A DNA stretch of 64,000 nt, from contig NC_133288.1 of NCBI RefSeq assembly GCF_005239225.2, positions 8,327,035 through 8,391,034 on the forward strand, written 5' to 3'. Source of the DNA: Populus alba (Eukaryota; Streptophyta; Magnoliopsida; Malpighiales; Salicaceae). The notes under the pieces are model-generated. The model had not been told where the DNA came from, searched no databases, and saw only the letters and a list, made by a program, of their open reading frames with translations. A program made the translations under genes and the position numbers. Of this stretch, positions 36,870 to 48,656 are shown in pieces (the first letter of the stretch is position 1; each line of letters begins with the position of its first letter).

Positions 36870-39800
36870 ATGATGGAGAGAGCAGAGTCAGGGCAGAAAC
36901 TCTACACACGGATGCGTTTATGGGAATTCCCAGATCAATATGTGATTGAACCAACTGATGGATCTTGTGGTTCTTCTTTGGCCGTCAATAAGGCTGATGG
37001 GTCAATGAATTTGATTGGTTTGTTGCTTTATTTTGTTAAGTTTTGTTGAATTCGATTGTAAAGTCTTGGTTTTTAGATTGATTGATTTGGTGGTGTTCGG
37101 TATTTTTGGCATGTAGATGAAGTTCCTGAGTGTAGCTCAATCAGGGTGCCTAAAATTAGGATAATTTTTGGTGTCATTGGGATGCTAAAGCTTGTGGCAG
37201 GTAAAAAAGTTGTACTCTTTATCATACAGCTTACATTTTGATTGCTTGTATATGTTGATTGTGGCCATTTAATTTTGATGATCAGGTGCTTGTTTTTTTA
37301 ATGGAATTGTAAATTAAACCAGAATGTAAGTTTTTTCAGTTAAGGGATTGTAGATTTTCTAGTTTTATGACGTGGTTTTGTATTTCGCTATGTTTTCAGG
37401 GTCATACTTAATAGTTATTACAGATCGTGAATGTGTTGGATCCTACTTAGGACATCCTATCTATAAAGCTACATCATTGAAGATTTTTCCTTGTGACCAA
37501 TGCGTTACAAATTCTAACGCAGAACAGGTAAGCCTGCTGCTGCTTTATTGTTTCATTGGATCTAAAGGCAGCAAACAATTTGAATATTTATTCGACATAA
37601 TGACTTTGGCAGAAAAGGGTGGAGACTGAATTCTCTGGGCTGCTTAACATCGCGGAGAGGACTTCTGGTCTGTATTTCTCATATGACTCCAATTTAACGC
37701 TGAGGTGAATTACTTTTCCATTTGGTTCATGTATGTCTATTTTTAATTAAGGAAAGTGCATGCTCTCATACACATTCAAAATTGTTGTGGAGACCTTATG
37801 CTACTCTCTTTGTTGGCTTTCTTCCTGATGCAGTGGTGGTTAAATTTAGTTTAAATTTACTAGATCATCCTATGGTTTGTATATTTCAGAATATGGATAT
37901 GTAGACAATATTTAGGAGCTTGAAATTTTGCGAGGAAAAAGTGGTTGTTGGCTTTAACTCTTCAAGATTATCTTCAATAAGAAGTGCAAGTTGAAATTGT
38001 TAATTATGCACAAGGACAATGAACTTATGAAAAAAAAAAAAAAAAATGGCAGTTTTCATGTTGAAATTTTCATGAGAATCATGGTAAACTCAAAACTCCA
38101 AATTCAATTGGTAATGAATATTGAAAACAGAGTTAATTATTGAATTTTAAACTAGATGCTAATTGTTAAACAAAGGTAAAACACTTCATATGAATGTTTC
38201 AATTGAGCAAAAGGCCATTGAATTTGGACATGTAATAGTTATACCATTTTTACTCAATCAATTTAATTGATCTTGGTTGTCTGTTTCATAAAAGAACTAT
38301 ATTTATCTGTGTTTTCATATGCATGCATGTACATTTTTGAAATTGTAAACATTTATATGTTTTGTTGTGTGACAGTGCTCAGCGATTGCATGATCTGGGT
38401 GATGAGTCTAAATTACTTCCTCTTTGGAGACAGGTAGCCCTTGGCATTTGAAGTAGCTGCTCTTTTTTGTTGGTTTTGCCTGCTATAGTGTATGAGAATA
38501 TTAGTTTTCAATCTTTTGAGTCAATAATTTTTAAATATTCATTGATGTTTCTTGTGATTATTAATATCCATTGAATTGGAAGTATTGCTTATTAATGTTT
38601 GTTCCAGGCTGAACCTAGGTTTCTGTGGAACAACTATATGTTGGAAGTTCTCATAGACAACAAGGTTGGGTGTTCCCTTTACTCTACTTAACTTTATGTT
38701 CGCTGTTTTCTTTTCTGTTGAGTTTCTAGCTAATGAAGTTCTGATCATATATTCGGTATCTCTTGCAGCTTGATCCATACCTACTTCCTGTTGTCCAAGG
38801 CAGTATCCTTCCCAAGTTTTTGTTATTTGATATGAAAATAATCTTAGCTTGTGCATGACATAACCACTATCTGACTTTTAAGTGCCCATCCTTTTGAGTT
38901 TGTCCTCAACTGATGATCAGGCTTTCAGAACTTTCAAGCAGCCATTGGGAAAGAAATTGTTGATGTTACTCTGATTGCTAGGAGATGCACTAGGAGAAAT
39001 GGTAATTAAAGGTTACTGGATAATGAAAATCCTGATATGTTCAGTTCATAGTTGCACTTCTTGTTATTTTAAAAAGAAAAAAAAACATTGTAATTTCAGT
39101 TATGCGTATACTAAAGGGTGGTTGCGCATTAAAAGTGCGTTCTGGATATCAATTTTCAATCCTGCTAGCCTTGATCATAAGTAGAACATTTTGGAGAATA
39201 ATTACAAGTCTGGTGCCTAAATATCTCTCACAAAATAGGCTTGAAAAAACCATACTATAAATTTGTGTCTGAGAGAGATGTTTGATCTTTGCCTTATACA
39301 GTATTGAATGGAAACATTCTAAATATCTCTCACAAAATAAGCTCGAAAAAACCATATTATAAATTTGTGTCTGAGAGAGATGTTTGATCTTTGCCTTTTA
39401 CAGTATTGAATGGAAACATTTTGTTGTGTACAATAACAAAGGATACGTGTTGATTTTTGACATCCTGTGCTGATAAAATTCAAGCTTCTTGTTCATGCTC
39501 TAGATCTAGTAGAAGCGTCCATCTGTCTGATTCTACCTATTGGTATATCAAAATGCCAATAGACATTCTGCTTTAAGTTTATTGAGTGCCATCCTTATTT
39601 GTTCTCTCATCTTTGTTGACGATAATTTGAACCTTTTGAAGGCACTCGCATGTGGAGAAGAGGAGCTGACTCTGATGGGTATGTTGCTAATTTTGTGGAA
39701 ACTGAGCAGATTGTTCAGATGAATGGATTCACATCATCATTTGTTCAGGTGAAGTTTTGATATCTTTAATAAGTTACTAAACTTATGTCATGAACTTGCT

Positions 39801-42800
39801 GTATTATTTTGAGTTTCCTTCTTTAATGAGAGCAGCACTGAACATCACAAGAGAGTCATAAATGCTAAAAGGAAAGAGCAGTAGGGCCTGAAATTTCTGC
39901 TGAACTAGGTACTCGAGGAAGGAAGTTCATGAATAAAAAGAATAATGGTGTAATATGATGGCGGCTTCCATTTTGTAGGATAAATAATTTGGATAGTTGC
40001 TTATATGCTATCAATTGGATATGTTCTAGTGGCTTGCATGACAAGTTATAGTCAAACATGGAATCACCTCATAGTTGTCTTCTCATGATACTTGTTCTTT
40101 TTATTGCCTTGTAGGTTCGGGGTTCAATTCCATTTCTTTGGGAGCAAGTTGTTGATTTGACATACAAGCCCAAGTTTGAGATTGTGAGACCTGAGGAGGC
40201 TGTGAGTATTATGTGGTCTTTGCTGTTAAAATATATACTTTTGGGATTTGCTTCTTTAAATTGATGTCTTGCTGGTTGCCTTTTTCCCAGCCTCGAGTGG
40301 TGGAGCGGCATTTTCTGGATTTGAGAAAAAAATATGGGAGTGTGTTAGCGGTTGATCTTGTCAACCAGGTGCATATAACTTTCCTCTGATGAAACTTGGA
40401 TAGTTAAATAGCATATTTTGGTACTATACTCTTGTACATGATGATTTCCACATTAGAATGGCTTGGTAAATTTGGCGTGCGTGTATATACTGTTAAAGTG
40501 AACAATAGACATGCATATACATGTGAGTTGTGCATTCTACATGCAAGCAAATTGCTTGTGTATGCCATTTAAATTCCTGCATGTGTGTGTGTGTGTGTGG
40601 ATGTGTTGTTTTTCTCTTTAGACTAACTTTTCAAGTCATTTGTTGATGATCCACCTTCATCTTGTATCAGCATGGAGGTGAGGGGCGCTTGAGCGAAAAA
40701 TATGCAAATGCAATGCATCGTGTCATTAGTGATGATGTAAGGTAGAACTTCCTTACACGTAACCTTTCTTCTCTTTTATTTTCAAGACATTTCCATTTGA
40801 TATGAAAGATTATTGAATATTGCAGATATCTGCACTTTGATTTTCATAAAATCTGTGGGCATGTTCACTTTGAGCGCCTTTCAATCCTCTATGACCAAAT
40901 TGTTGATTTCCTTGAGAAAAATGGGTAAGTTTCACTAAAGAGCTTTTATTTCAAACTGGATATTTATTGTTTCATTTGCTCATGTAGAGGGACTGATGAT
41001 TCTTCACTTGTATTGCATGCTTATGAAAGTTTGGTTTGACTTAAATAATTGATCATAAAATTTATGCTGCTCTCTAACCTGTCATTGGCAGGTACCTTTT
41101 GTTGAATGAAAAGGGTGAGAAAATGAAAGAGCAAACTGGGGTTGTGAGGACCAACTGTATTGATTGCTTAGACCGTACAAATGTTACCCAGGTGGGTTAA
41201 TTTCCAACATTCGAGTAATTCTATTGAAGTATATTGGACAGAGTCAGAACATATATGAATCATATACCTGGGAAGTCGTTAGTTGTATTCGCATGGGGTC
41301 TTAATGAGTGTTTCTTTCTTTCTTTCTTGCTTTTCTTTTCCTCTTTCTTTTTTTTTTTTTTTTTTTTCTGATGAAAGGGTTCATAGTATTGGATTGTAGT
41401 GCCTCTGCCATATGCATGGATTCATTTAGCTGGTGATGCTAAAGGAACTGCACTCATAAGATTATTGTTGGACTGCTACCTTGAAATTAAAAAATTTCTC
41501 TGAATAAAAGCTTTTTTTAAAACTGCAAATTGGTTGAGCTGTCAAAATTAAAGACTTGTCCTTTTTATATTGTGTAGAGATTGCTGTTATGTGAATATAA
41601 CTCTTGCATGTTTGAATCATGTGCTTCTTATAAACAATATTTAAATAATGTTTACAGAGCATGATAGGGCGAAGAATGTTGGAAATCCAACTTAGAAGGA
41701 TTGGTGTTTTTGGAGCTGATGAAACTATTAGCTCCCATACAAACTTTGATGAAAGCTATAAAATATGTGAGTACTTTCACATATTACATTTGCTCTAAAA
41801 ACCATTTATGAAGCTTACTATTTTCTTTGCATCGTTTTATTCTGGTCTATTACAGTTACCTGATTTGTTAACATCTCAATGCCTTTATTTTTTACTTTCT
41901 ACTGTTCTTTTTATCTTTAGTATGGGCTAATCATGGAGATGAGATAAGTATTCAATATTCTGGCACTCCTGCTTTAAAAGGAGACTTTGTGAGGTACTTT
42001 CCATGGATTTACTCCAGTTTTTCCATTGAAGAGACATGCATGCATTCTTACAATTTTTCAACTGAAGATCATTAGTGAAATGCATCTATGATTCCAGAAA
42101 TGACTGAGATGCATCTTGATCTCTTATAGGCAATATATTTGAAATGAGTCGGTGCATGCATGGAAGTTGGTCAGGCTTATGTAGTTGTACATGTTGCATA
42201 TTATCTGTTTACTTGTTGCTGGCCTTTTATTTTGATATTACTCCATGCTGCTGATATTATGATGGCTATATTTGAGAGTAAATGATGGTGACATTTGCAT
42301 TAGCATGAAACTACTGTAACTTTTTTCTCTCTTGTGGAATTTCAGATTTGGCAAGCGGAGTATCCAGGGGATCCTTAATGATGGCTGGAACTCCCTTGCC
42401 CGTTATTATTTGAACAACTTTTCTGATGGCACAAAACAGGTTGGTATTCTTCATTCTTTTTTCAGTTAGTTGCTTAAAATGACGATTAAGAAATTGTACT
42501 ATTTTTAGAGTACTAAATTTAGCTCCATCTGCAATTCTTTCTGTTAGTCTGTAATGCTACAAATCTTTGCTTTGAATTAGTTGATGAAATCTTTTGTATT
42601 GAGAAGCTTCAACAAGCTATTCTCGCAGATCAATGTGATACTTGTTACGCTGTATTAACCTATGCTGTATGAGTGATCATGTATTTAAAGCATGGTTTAC
42701 ATGACCTAAGATTTATTACAAATATGTGTTATTATTTTATTATGTTGTTTTTGGGCCCTTTTATACTGTTGTTCCCGCGTTGTGAGAAGACAACCATCTA

Positions 42801-43730
42801 TTTTGAAATTCTTAGTTTGGATCCTGACTTTTGATTTTCTATTTTCTTTTTTGGCATGGACATGAAGGATTCAATCGATCTCTTACAGGGACATTATATT
42901 GTTTCTGTAAGCCGAGAGACAACCCCTCCATCTCAAACAGGAGGCCTTGAGAGTGTGGCTGTGAGTACCAGTTGGATGGAATTTAACTATGTTTTATGCA
43001 TCTCTCTGGATTTTCAGTATCATGAATTCATGAAGTTCACAACACAGAATTCATGTATAAACATAAATTTGAGCTGAAATGCTATGGTTTTTTTTTTTTT
43101 TTTTTGGGATATATGCAACCTTCTTATGTTAGTCGTTTTAGTTGGAACGTGGGTGCATCTATATACTGTCGTGCTGTAACCTCATCTTTTCCCCCTGTTT
43201 TGCAGTCTTTCCCAGTGGCTTTAGCATTGGTCTTGATTGGGTTCTTTTTGGCCCTGATGTCACTTAGGCAAGGTGAGTTATGCTAATTTGACAAGAACAA
43301 CAGACAGACAGTCTTTGTTTGCAGCACCTAACTTTGCTAAGCTAAATACGATCCCCACTATTTTATTTTATTTTTTGGCTTTTTTGTGCCTTGGTTCATG
43401 AGAAGCAGTTAAATAGGATATTGCAAGGCTTATGCTTCACGGTTAGAGGATTAAAAAAGGCCATGCCTATTTAAAATTCTGTGTTTGGTGGGGCGTACAC
43501 GCTTTAGGACTCCTGCTAAAAAGCATGACCAAGGAAAATTATCTTACATATCATACTGATCAATGACATTCTTCTCTTACACACTGATCTTCCATGCAGC
43601 TCGGTATGACCTCCGACACTTGTTCTTCTCAATCATGTGGGCTAGCCTTAGTGTTGCTATTGGAGCATTTGTGAAGGCAAATGGACGGATTTTCTGCAAA
43701 CGGCCTCGTCTGAACAAGCCTCGATCTTAG
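36870..43730 (+). CDS. SAC7: SAC-domain phosphoinositide phosphatase, RHD4/SAC7-like
   Basis: A membrane-bound phosphatase that removes phosphate from phosphoinositides; the Arabidopsis relative RHD4 acts on PI4P in polarised secretion of root hairs. Twenty exons: 36870-37017, 37117-37200, 37400-37527, 37613-37704, 38376-38433, 38608-38664, 38769-38802, 38921-39001, 39642-39748, 40115-40201, 40291-40368, 40671-40741, 40826-40924, 41092-41191, 41658-41766, 41921-41993, 42346-42439, 42868-42960, 43206-43272, 43600-43730. Phases join to 596 residues, matching the SAC6-8 group. The CX5R catalytic loop is C397-IDCLD-R403 in [12 protein letters not shown]. Two C-terminal hydrophobic segments (about 533-551, [19 protein letters not shown]; about 560-577) would anchor it in ER/Golgi-type membranes. 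The ATG is doubled (MME); the first is used. Nothing is broken. Confidence 0.95.
37705..38375 (+). other. Intron 4 of the SAC gene
   Basis: About 0.67 kb. It contains an A-run at 38030-38045. No inserted element was recognised. Confidence 0.7.
39217..39420. repeat. 102-bp tandem duplication inside SAC intron 8
   Basis: Bases 39217-39318 are repeated at 39319-39420 with only a few differences (for example aataggcttg versus aataagctcg, tatacag versus tttacag). It lies in the intron between exons 38921-39001 and 39642-39748, so the protein is not affected. Confidence 0.92.
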
Positions 43731-43759
43731 TTATAGATTCAGAATGCTTACAGAAATAT

Positions 43760-44080
43760 TTCTTGTCAGATTTTCAGCTTGTTGCTTATTGTTTTTTTAT
43801 TCTTTGAAACAACTTTGGATTCTTGTATCCCACATGTCATATTTACAATCTGATGATTCCAATTTGAGTTTTTGATTTTCTTGTGCCCTTTTCATTATTT
43901 AATTGAAAGCATTTCTCTAGACTAAAGTGTGAAAAAAAGAGGGGCAAGCCAGATTAAATGTTTGCACGGAAATGCAAAGTTCCACAACATTTCATGTATA
44001 GAAGATTGCTTTGCATATGGAGGCCGATAGAGGAGAAACTCTACCTGTAGATAGCATAAATGGAATTGAGGTCAATTGTA
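43760..44080. other. SAC 3' UTR and spacer
   Basis: T-rich 3' region after the SAC stop. No canonical AATAAA is seen close by. No other gene. Confidence 0.5.
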
Positions 44081-44084
44081 GTAG

Positions 44085-44560
44085 TTCTCATAAGCCCTGT
44101 ACACACAGGAAATCACCAGTGCCTCCTATAACAGCAACCTCAGAAGGCTAGACATTATGGAGCACATTTCCAACAATGGAGATGATCCCTTGTGATTCTA
44201 CAATCGTAAAGCGATCTTATAAACAAGGGTCTTACTAGATTCATAGACAGTAGATGTCATGCTGCTCCTGAAGTGGAAACAACTTCTGAAGATGGGTTTG
44301 ATGTAATTGTCAAGAAATCTTGATAAGCATACGAGGTGCCAATAGGTGATGTGGTTGGAGGAGCTCCTGTTCCTGCCACACCTTTTACTATGATATACCA
44401 GGTTTTGTGTAGAACATCATGGTTGTGGTTTGGAAAATGGAGGGACATGAGGACATGGTAGCTTTGATAATTGTGGAGGTTGAGGTAACTTTAAATGAAA
44501 GAGCAGAAACTAAACCATCCTTCTAGCAAGGATGAAGAACTGTAAAGATGGAAGCATGGC
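44085..44560 (-). pseudogene. Dirigent-like pseudogene
   Basis: On the minus strand the order of dirigent motifs is kept. First comes a start region (MSLHFPNHNHDVLHKTWYI, 44448 down), then VKGVAGTGAPPTTSPIGTS (the counterpart of VKGVTGPDVSPSASPFGS in the intact genes), then LTITSNPSSEVVS. A TGA at 44257 cuts the frame. Further on, beyond more stops, a VIGGTGDF-like remnant lies near 44115. It is clearly more diverged than the two intact copies, so it predates the tandem array. It lies outside that array. Confidence 0.75.
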
Positions 44561-44579
44561 CATGTTTATATTTCAAAGT

Positions 44580-46500
44580 TTTAGGTTTAATAGTAAGAGT
44601 CTGACTTTGTCAGATCGTAGTTGATATTAGCAGCCATAGCATAATGTGTGATGCCACTTCCACCAAGTACAATACAATTTTTTTAACAAAATAAGTTCCA
44701 CTTCACCTTTCTTTGGACCACTTTAAAATCAATATATAAGTTAATGTAAATTAAGAATTTCATAAGGTTTTTTTTTTTTTTTTTTTCAAACTTGACTTTT
44801 GTGTAATAATATCCCATGTCATATTATGAAAAATAAAATTGTCTTGAATCCTTCAGCTTCAATATGGATAATATACTTACAGTTGAATTGAAGAGGTGGA
44901 TTTAGTTTTAATGACTTGCGGCTACCTCAGCGGAAATCTAAAAAAAAAACTAATTAGTTGGACAAATGTGGCTCATGGTTGAGCTAGCCAAGTTTGCATG
45001 CAAGCGATTTTATATGGCCAACTACATCCAGTAAGTCATTAATGGACTTTATTGCAACTTTTAACAACTCGGAATTGAAATCCATCAACATTAATGCTGT
45101 ATCTTACACAACCCTTTGAAACGGATGAATAAATATATTTTTGATATGTTTTTGTTTAAAAATTTAGAATTAAAAGGGTAAAAAATAGGATAATAGCTTA
45201 TTATATTTATGGGAGGTAGGATGCCAAACCTAGATGATGTGGACTTGACATTGCTTCCAACTCAATATATAAAAGGAAATAACGCTTCAATTGTTTTATT
45301 TAAGCAACATAACAAAATTCAGAGATTGTATATATTCTTTGAATTACTTTCATAATTTTTCTATTGTCTACTCATACTCTTGTTTTTATGTGATCACCTT
45401 CTATTCAAATATTTTAAAAACTCTCATTTCTTGAATATTTTGAATTTTAGAACATCAGAAACATTAGTGTTGTCTTCGGGACAATTCTGTATATTGCCAA
45501 GATTCCAAAAATTATGCAAAAGGAGAAGTTCCATATATATATATATATATATTAAGCAAACTAAGAGTTGTAGGAATACAATAGTTTATCCGCATGTGCT
45601 TTTGTTACATGTTGGATATAATTTTTTTGAAACATTTAAAAAAAAAACATATATATTGTTAAAAACATTTTGACATTGTCATTAAACTCGATATAATAGT
45701 TTAAATTTAAAAAATTTCTACCAACTCTTTGATTAATATTTAGTCAGTTTATAAACCCCATGATTCATGTTTTGAACTTCACTGGGTTAAATTAAATTTT
45801 TTATTTTATTAGATGAAATAAAATATCAAGATTAATTTACTATCAATCCAATACTATAGGATAAAATTCAATAAAAACCTCACACTAAAAATGAAATATT
45901 TAGTCAAGTGGAATATTTATTCAACAAAAAAAAACCAAAAGTTATAAAAAAAAATACGAAAAATTGCAAACCGAATCTTTGATTAATATTTAATCAATCC
46001 ACCAAACTCGTTATCTAAGTTATGGGTTTCACTTGATCGATTTATTTTTTTATTTTATTATATGATAAAAAAATATAAAAGAAATTTACTATCAAATCAA
46101 TATTAAAAGATAAAATTAAATAAAAATCTTCATCTAAATAATAAAATTAAAAAAAATAATAATAAAAACACCAAAAAATTAGCTAAGATAAAAAAAAAAA
46201 AAAAAAACCAAGCCATGTTGGGCTAGGCTTGATGCATGCCTAGCCCATAATTATTTGCCTCTTTTTAATTTTTTTTAAAAACACATATGGCATGTTGTTT
46301 ATATTTATCAAAATCAAATAACGTGCCAAATCCGATCACTCAAACCCGCAACCTCATGGGTGCCTCACTGCATTATATATATATATATATATATATCAAA
46401 TAAAATGCCTAGTGCGCCACAACCTCACAACCTTATAGGCGCGTCACACACCTTAACAAATTGATCTAGGATACTACTTTGTTCTAAAACACTTAAAATA
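44580..46500. other. Spacer with repeats, no gene
   Basis: Contains a T-run (44768-44786), AT microsatellites (45533-45552, 46374-46396), a 251-bp tandem pair (45715-46160) and a GC-richer tag ggctaggcttgatgcatgcc near 46222. An open frame at 45380-45673 has no recognisable features. Confidence 0.5.
45715..46160. repeat. Degenerate tandem pair, period about 251 bases
   Basis: ctttgattaatatttagtca (45726) recurs as ctttgattaatatttaatca (45977). The following words tttcacttgatcgat / cttcactgggttaaa and ttactatcaa...caatatt also line up. Confidence 0.65.
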
Positions 46501-46545
46501 ATAAATTAACCCTTTTCTTAAGTTGAAAAAAAATATATAGCACCT

Positions 46546-46608
46546 TTAAATCTCGAACTCGTGACCTTACATTACTTCTACGAGTTAACTATTAAGCTAA
46601 AACACAAA
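46546..46608 (-). other. tRNA-like RNA polymerase III boxes at the unit edge
   Basis: On the minus strand TAGCTTAATAGTTAA (box A-like) is followed by CACGAGTTCGAGAT (box B-like). It reads as a SINE or tRNA fragment. The same sequence occurs at 59482-59544 and is truncated at the start of unit B. Confidence 0.4.
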
Positions 46609-47311
46609 ACTTGCATTTTTTCTGTATTTTAACATGAAAAATTGCCCCCATGTATGTTTTATTCAACGCATTATTTGGTGGGAAATGGAATATAAGCTTA
46701 AAGGAAGAGTGTTTCAAGAGAGAGTTAGAGATATCAGCATCGGAGCTGTTAGAACCTAACAGAAGACAGAATAACCTCATCATTTTCCAAAACAATGTAC
46801 GTGAGAACTGCATTATTTATGCTGGGATCATTAATTAATCTTGTGGTTATTGACGGGACAGTGATATTGATGTTTAATTAATTGATGATTCTTTCTGGTT
46901 TCCCTTCGTTTATCATTTCCTTCGCTGAAGCAGACAAGCAGTCACCCTCTCCGGTCTTAGAATACTACTTGGGTGGATCCCAGCATCTCTGGTAGCAATT
47001 TCGCGATAGCATATAGAACCATGGGAATTCCTTTAACAAAGTTTCAGCGGCTTCTGGGGGTTCTGAATAAACACGCATAAGCAAGAAAAAATCGATAATT
47101 TCTTTAAGGTATCAACCATTTCCTTGAACTTGTGCGAACGGTCAGCTAGATTGAAATTGATGATAATGTTTTTAGGCAAGAAATTGATGATTGATTTCTA
47201 AGAAAAAAAGGAGAGACAGAATATAATGATACACATGGAAATTGAAAAAAAGAAGAAGAAAAGCATCAGAGTTGAGAACTCGGACAGCATCAAGATATCA
47301 GTGGGAGTTTT

Positions 47312-47929
47312 CTAGACACCATTCGAAGTAGAACTTCGATCAGTACTATGAGAAAAATGATTTGCAACATAGGAAGGCCAGTACAGGTGAAACTCGATCT
47401 TGTACACACTATTGGGGTTCTCGAAGGTCACTAGAGATGGTTTTATATAGCCTTGAACGAACATGAAATCACCGGTGCCTCCCACGACAGGAAGATCAAT
47501 AACCTTGATGTCGTTAGCAGTTCCAAGCACGGAGACCGATCCCTTGTAGTGCTTCAGTTCTAAAGTGATCTTCCCCATAACAACGGTGGTGAGTCCATCA
47601 AGACTGCATGTTATGGAAACTGCTTCTGCCACTCCAACAACTTTTGAAGACGAGTTAGGTGAAATAGTCAAAAGATCGTGGTTAACAAACATGGAGCCAA
47701 AGGGGGATGCGGAAGGACTAACGTCTGGTCCTGTCACGCCCTTCACTATGAGATACACTGTTTTGTTTATGGTTTCTTGCTGGTAGAGTGTAAAGTGGAG
47801 GGATTTGAGTCCGCGGCGGTTGTGGGTGGAGGTGGAGGTGGCCATAAATGAAAGAGCAAGGAGTAAAATAGCAAGAACGTAATGGTGTAGAGCTGGGTGA
47901 GCCATTGGCCTTATAAATTGTCTGGGCAA
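47312..47929 (-). CDS. Dirigent-like protein, copy A
   Basis: Dirigent proteins are secreted beta-barrels that steer stereoselective coupling of phenoxy radicals in lignan and related phenolic biosynthesis. The single-exon ORF has 205 codons. A second Met at codon 9 (47905) starts the more typical secretory leader MAHPALHHYVLAILLLALSF, so the mature start may be there. Family signs: LHFTLYQQ strand, INKTVYLIVKGV (with an N-glycosylation sequon NKT), FGSMFVNHDLLT, SSKVVGVAEAV, an SLDG turn and the signature LPVVGGTGDFMFVQGYIKPS near the C-terminus. It is about 95% identical by eye to copy C. The substrate cannot be predicted. It is transcribed away from the Copia relic upstream. Confidence 0.85.
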   Translation of the reverse strand: MPRQFIRPMAHPALHHYVLAILLLALSFMATSTSTHNRRGLKSLHFTLYQQETINKTVYLIVKGVTGPDVSPSASPFGSMFVNHDLLTISPNSSSKVVGVAEAVSITCSLDGLTTVVMGKITLELKHYKGSVSVLGTANDIKVIDLPVVGGTGDFMFVQGYIKPSLVTFENPNSVYKIEFHLYWPSYVANHFSHSTDRSSTSNGV

Positions 47930-47976
47930 AACCTCGAACAGTTAGAATGACAAATACTTAAAACATGAACAGGTCC

Positions 47977-47985
47977 TATTTATAG
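47977..47985 (-). promoter_or_regulatory. TATA box of dirigent copy A
   Basis: CTATAAATA on the minus strand lies about 48 bases before the first ATG and 72 before the second. It is conserved at 60935-60943 in copy C. Confidence 0.65.
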
Positions 47986-48656
47986 AACTCTCGCGGAACA
48001 CCTCAGATAGGAAAAAAAAAAAAAAAAAAATCTCCAAAACAAGGAAGATTGCTAGCACATAAAAAGTTATTTTTTACCAACCCAGTAGTTTGTCAGTCCA
48101 CATTTCGTAAACAATTTATTTTCAAAGGCAAAACGTATGGTTTTTAAGGGGAAAATGTCATGTTAATTATAATTCTTTTAATGATGGGTAAGGCAGAATA
48201 GCATGAATTAATTATGGTAATTATAAAAAGTAATTATGTAACAATTATGGTTTCAAAAAATATATAATAGAGGGTTGAAGCGGAGATATTATGCATACCT
48301 TGCAACAACTCATTTGCCTTTATCCTCATTATTTTTTAAGCTTACTTTGCTTCTAGTTTTCTTGACTTTTTGCTACCTTTTCCCTCTATTCTGTAGCTTT
48401 GAGATATTTTGACTTTCCTTGTTCCTTCAGGTCGTTTACTTTTTTTTAAAAAAATACATTTTTTAAAATTTAAATTGTTGGAATTTTGAGAGATTATTTG
48501 TAAGAGGATCATTTGTACCAATAGATGAATATTTTAGTGTCAAGGACAAAGGGTCTTCATTGTTGATAGTTTATATTGTATACTGCATTTTTTAATCTAC
48601 ATATTTATAGCCAAATTTTGATGATAAATATTTGGCTATTATTTTAGAAAATTGAT

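Noticed and set aside
46650..46838. Repeated 62-75-codon open frame beginning MYVLFNALFGGKWNISL (also at 50456 and 59547)
   Set aside because: It recurs only because the tandem units are duplicated. It lies in the dirigent 3' flank and has no known domain. Three-copy retention is explained by recent duplication, not selection.
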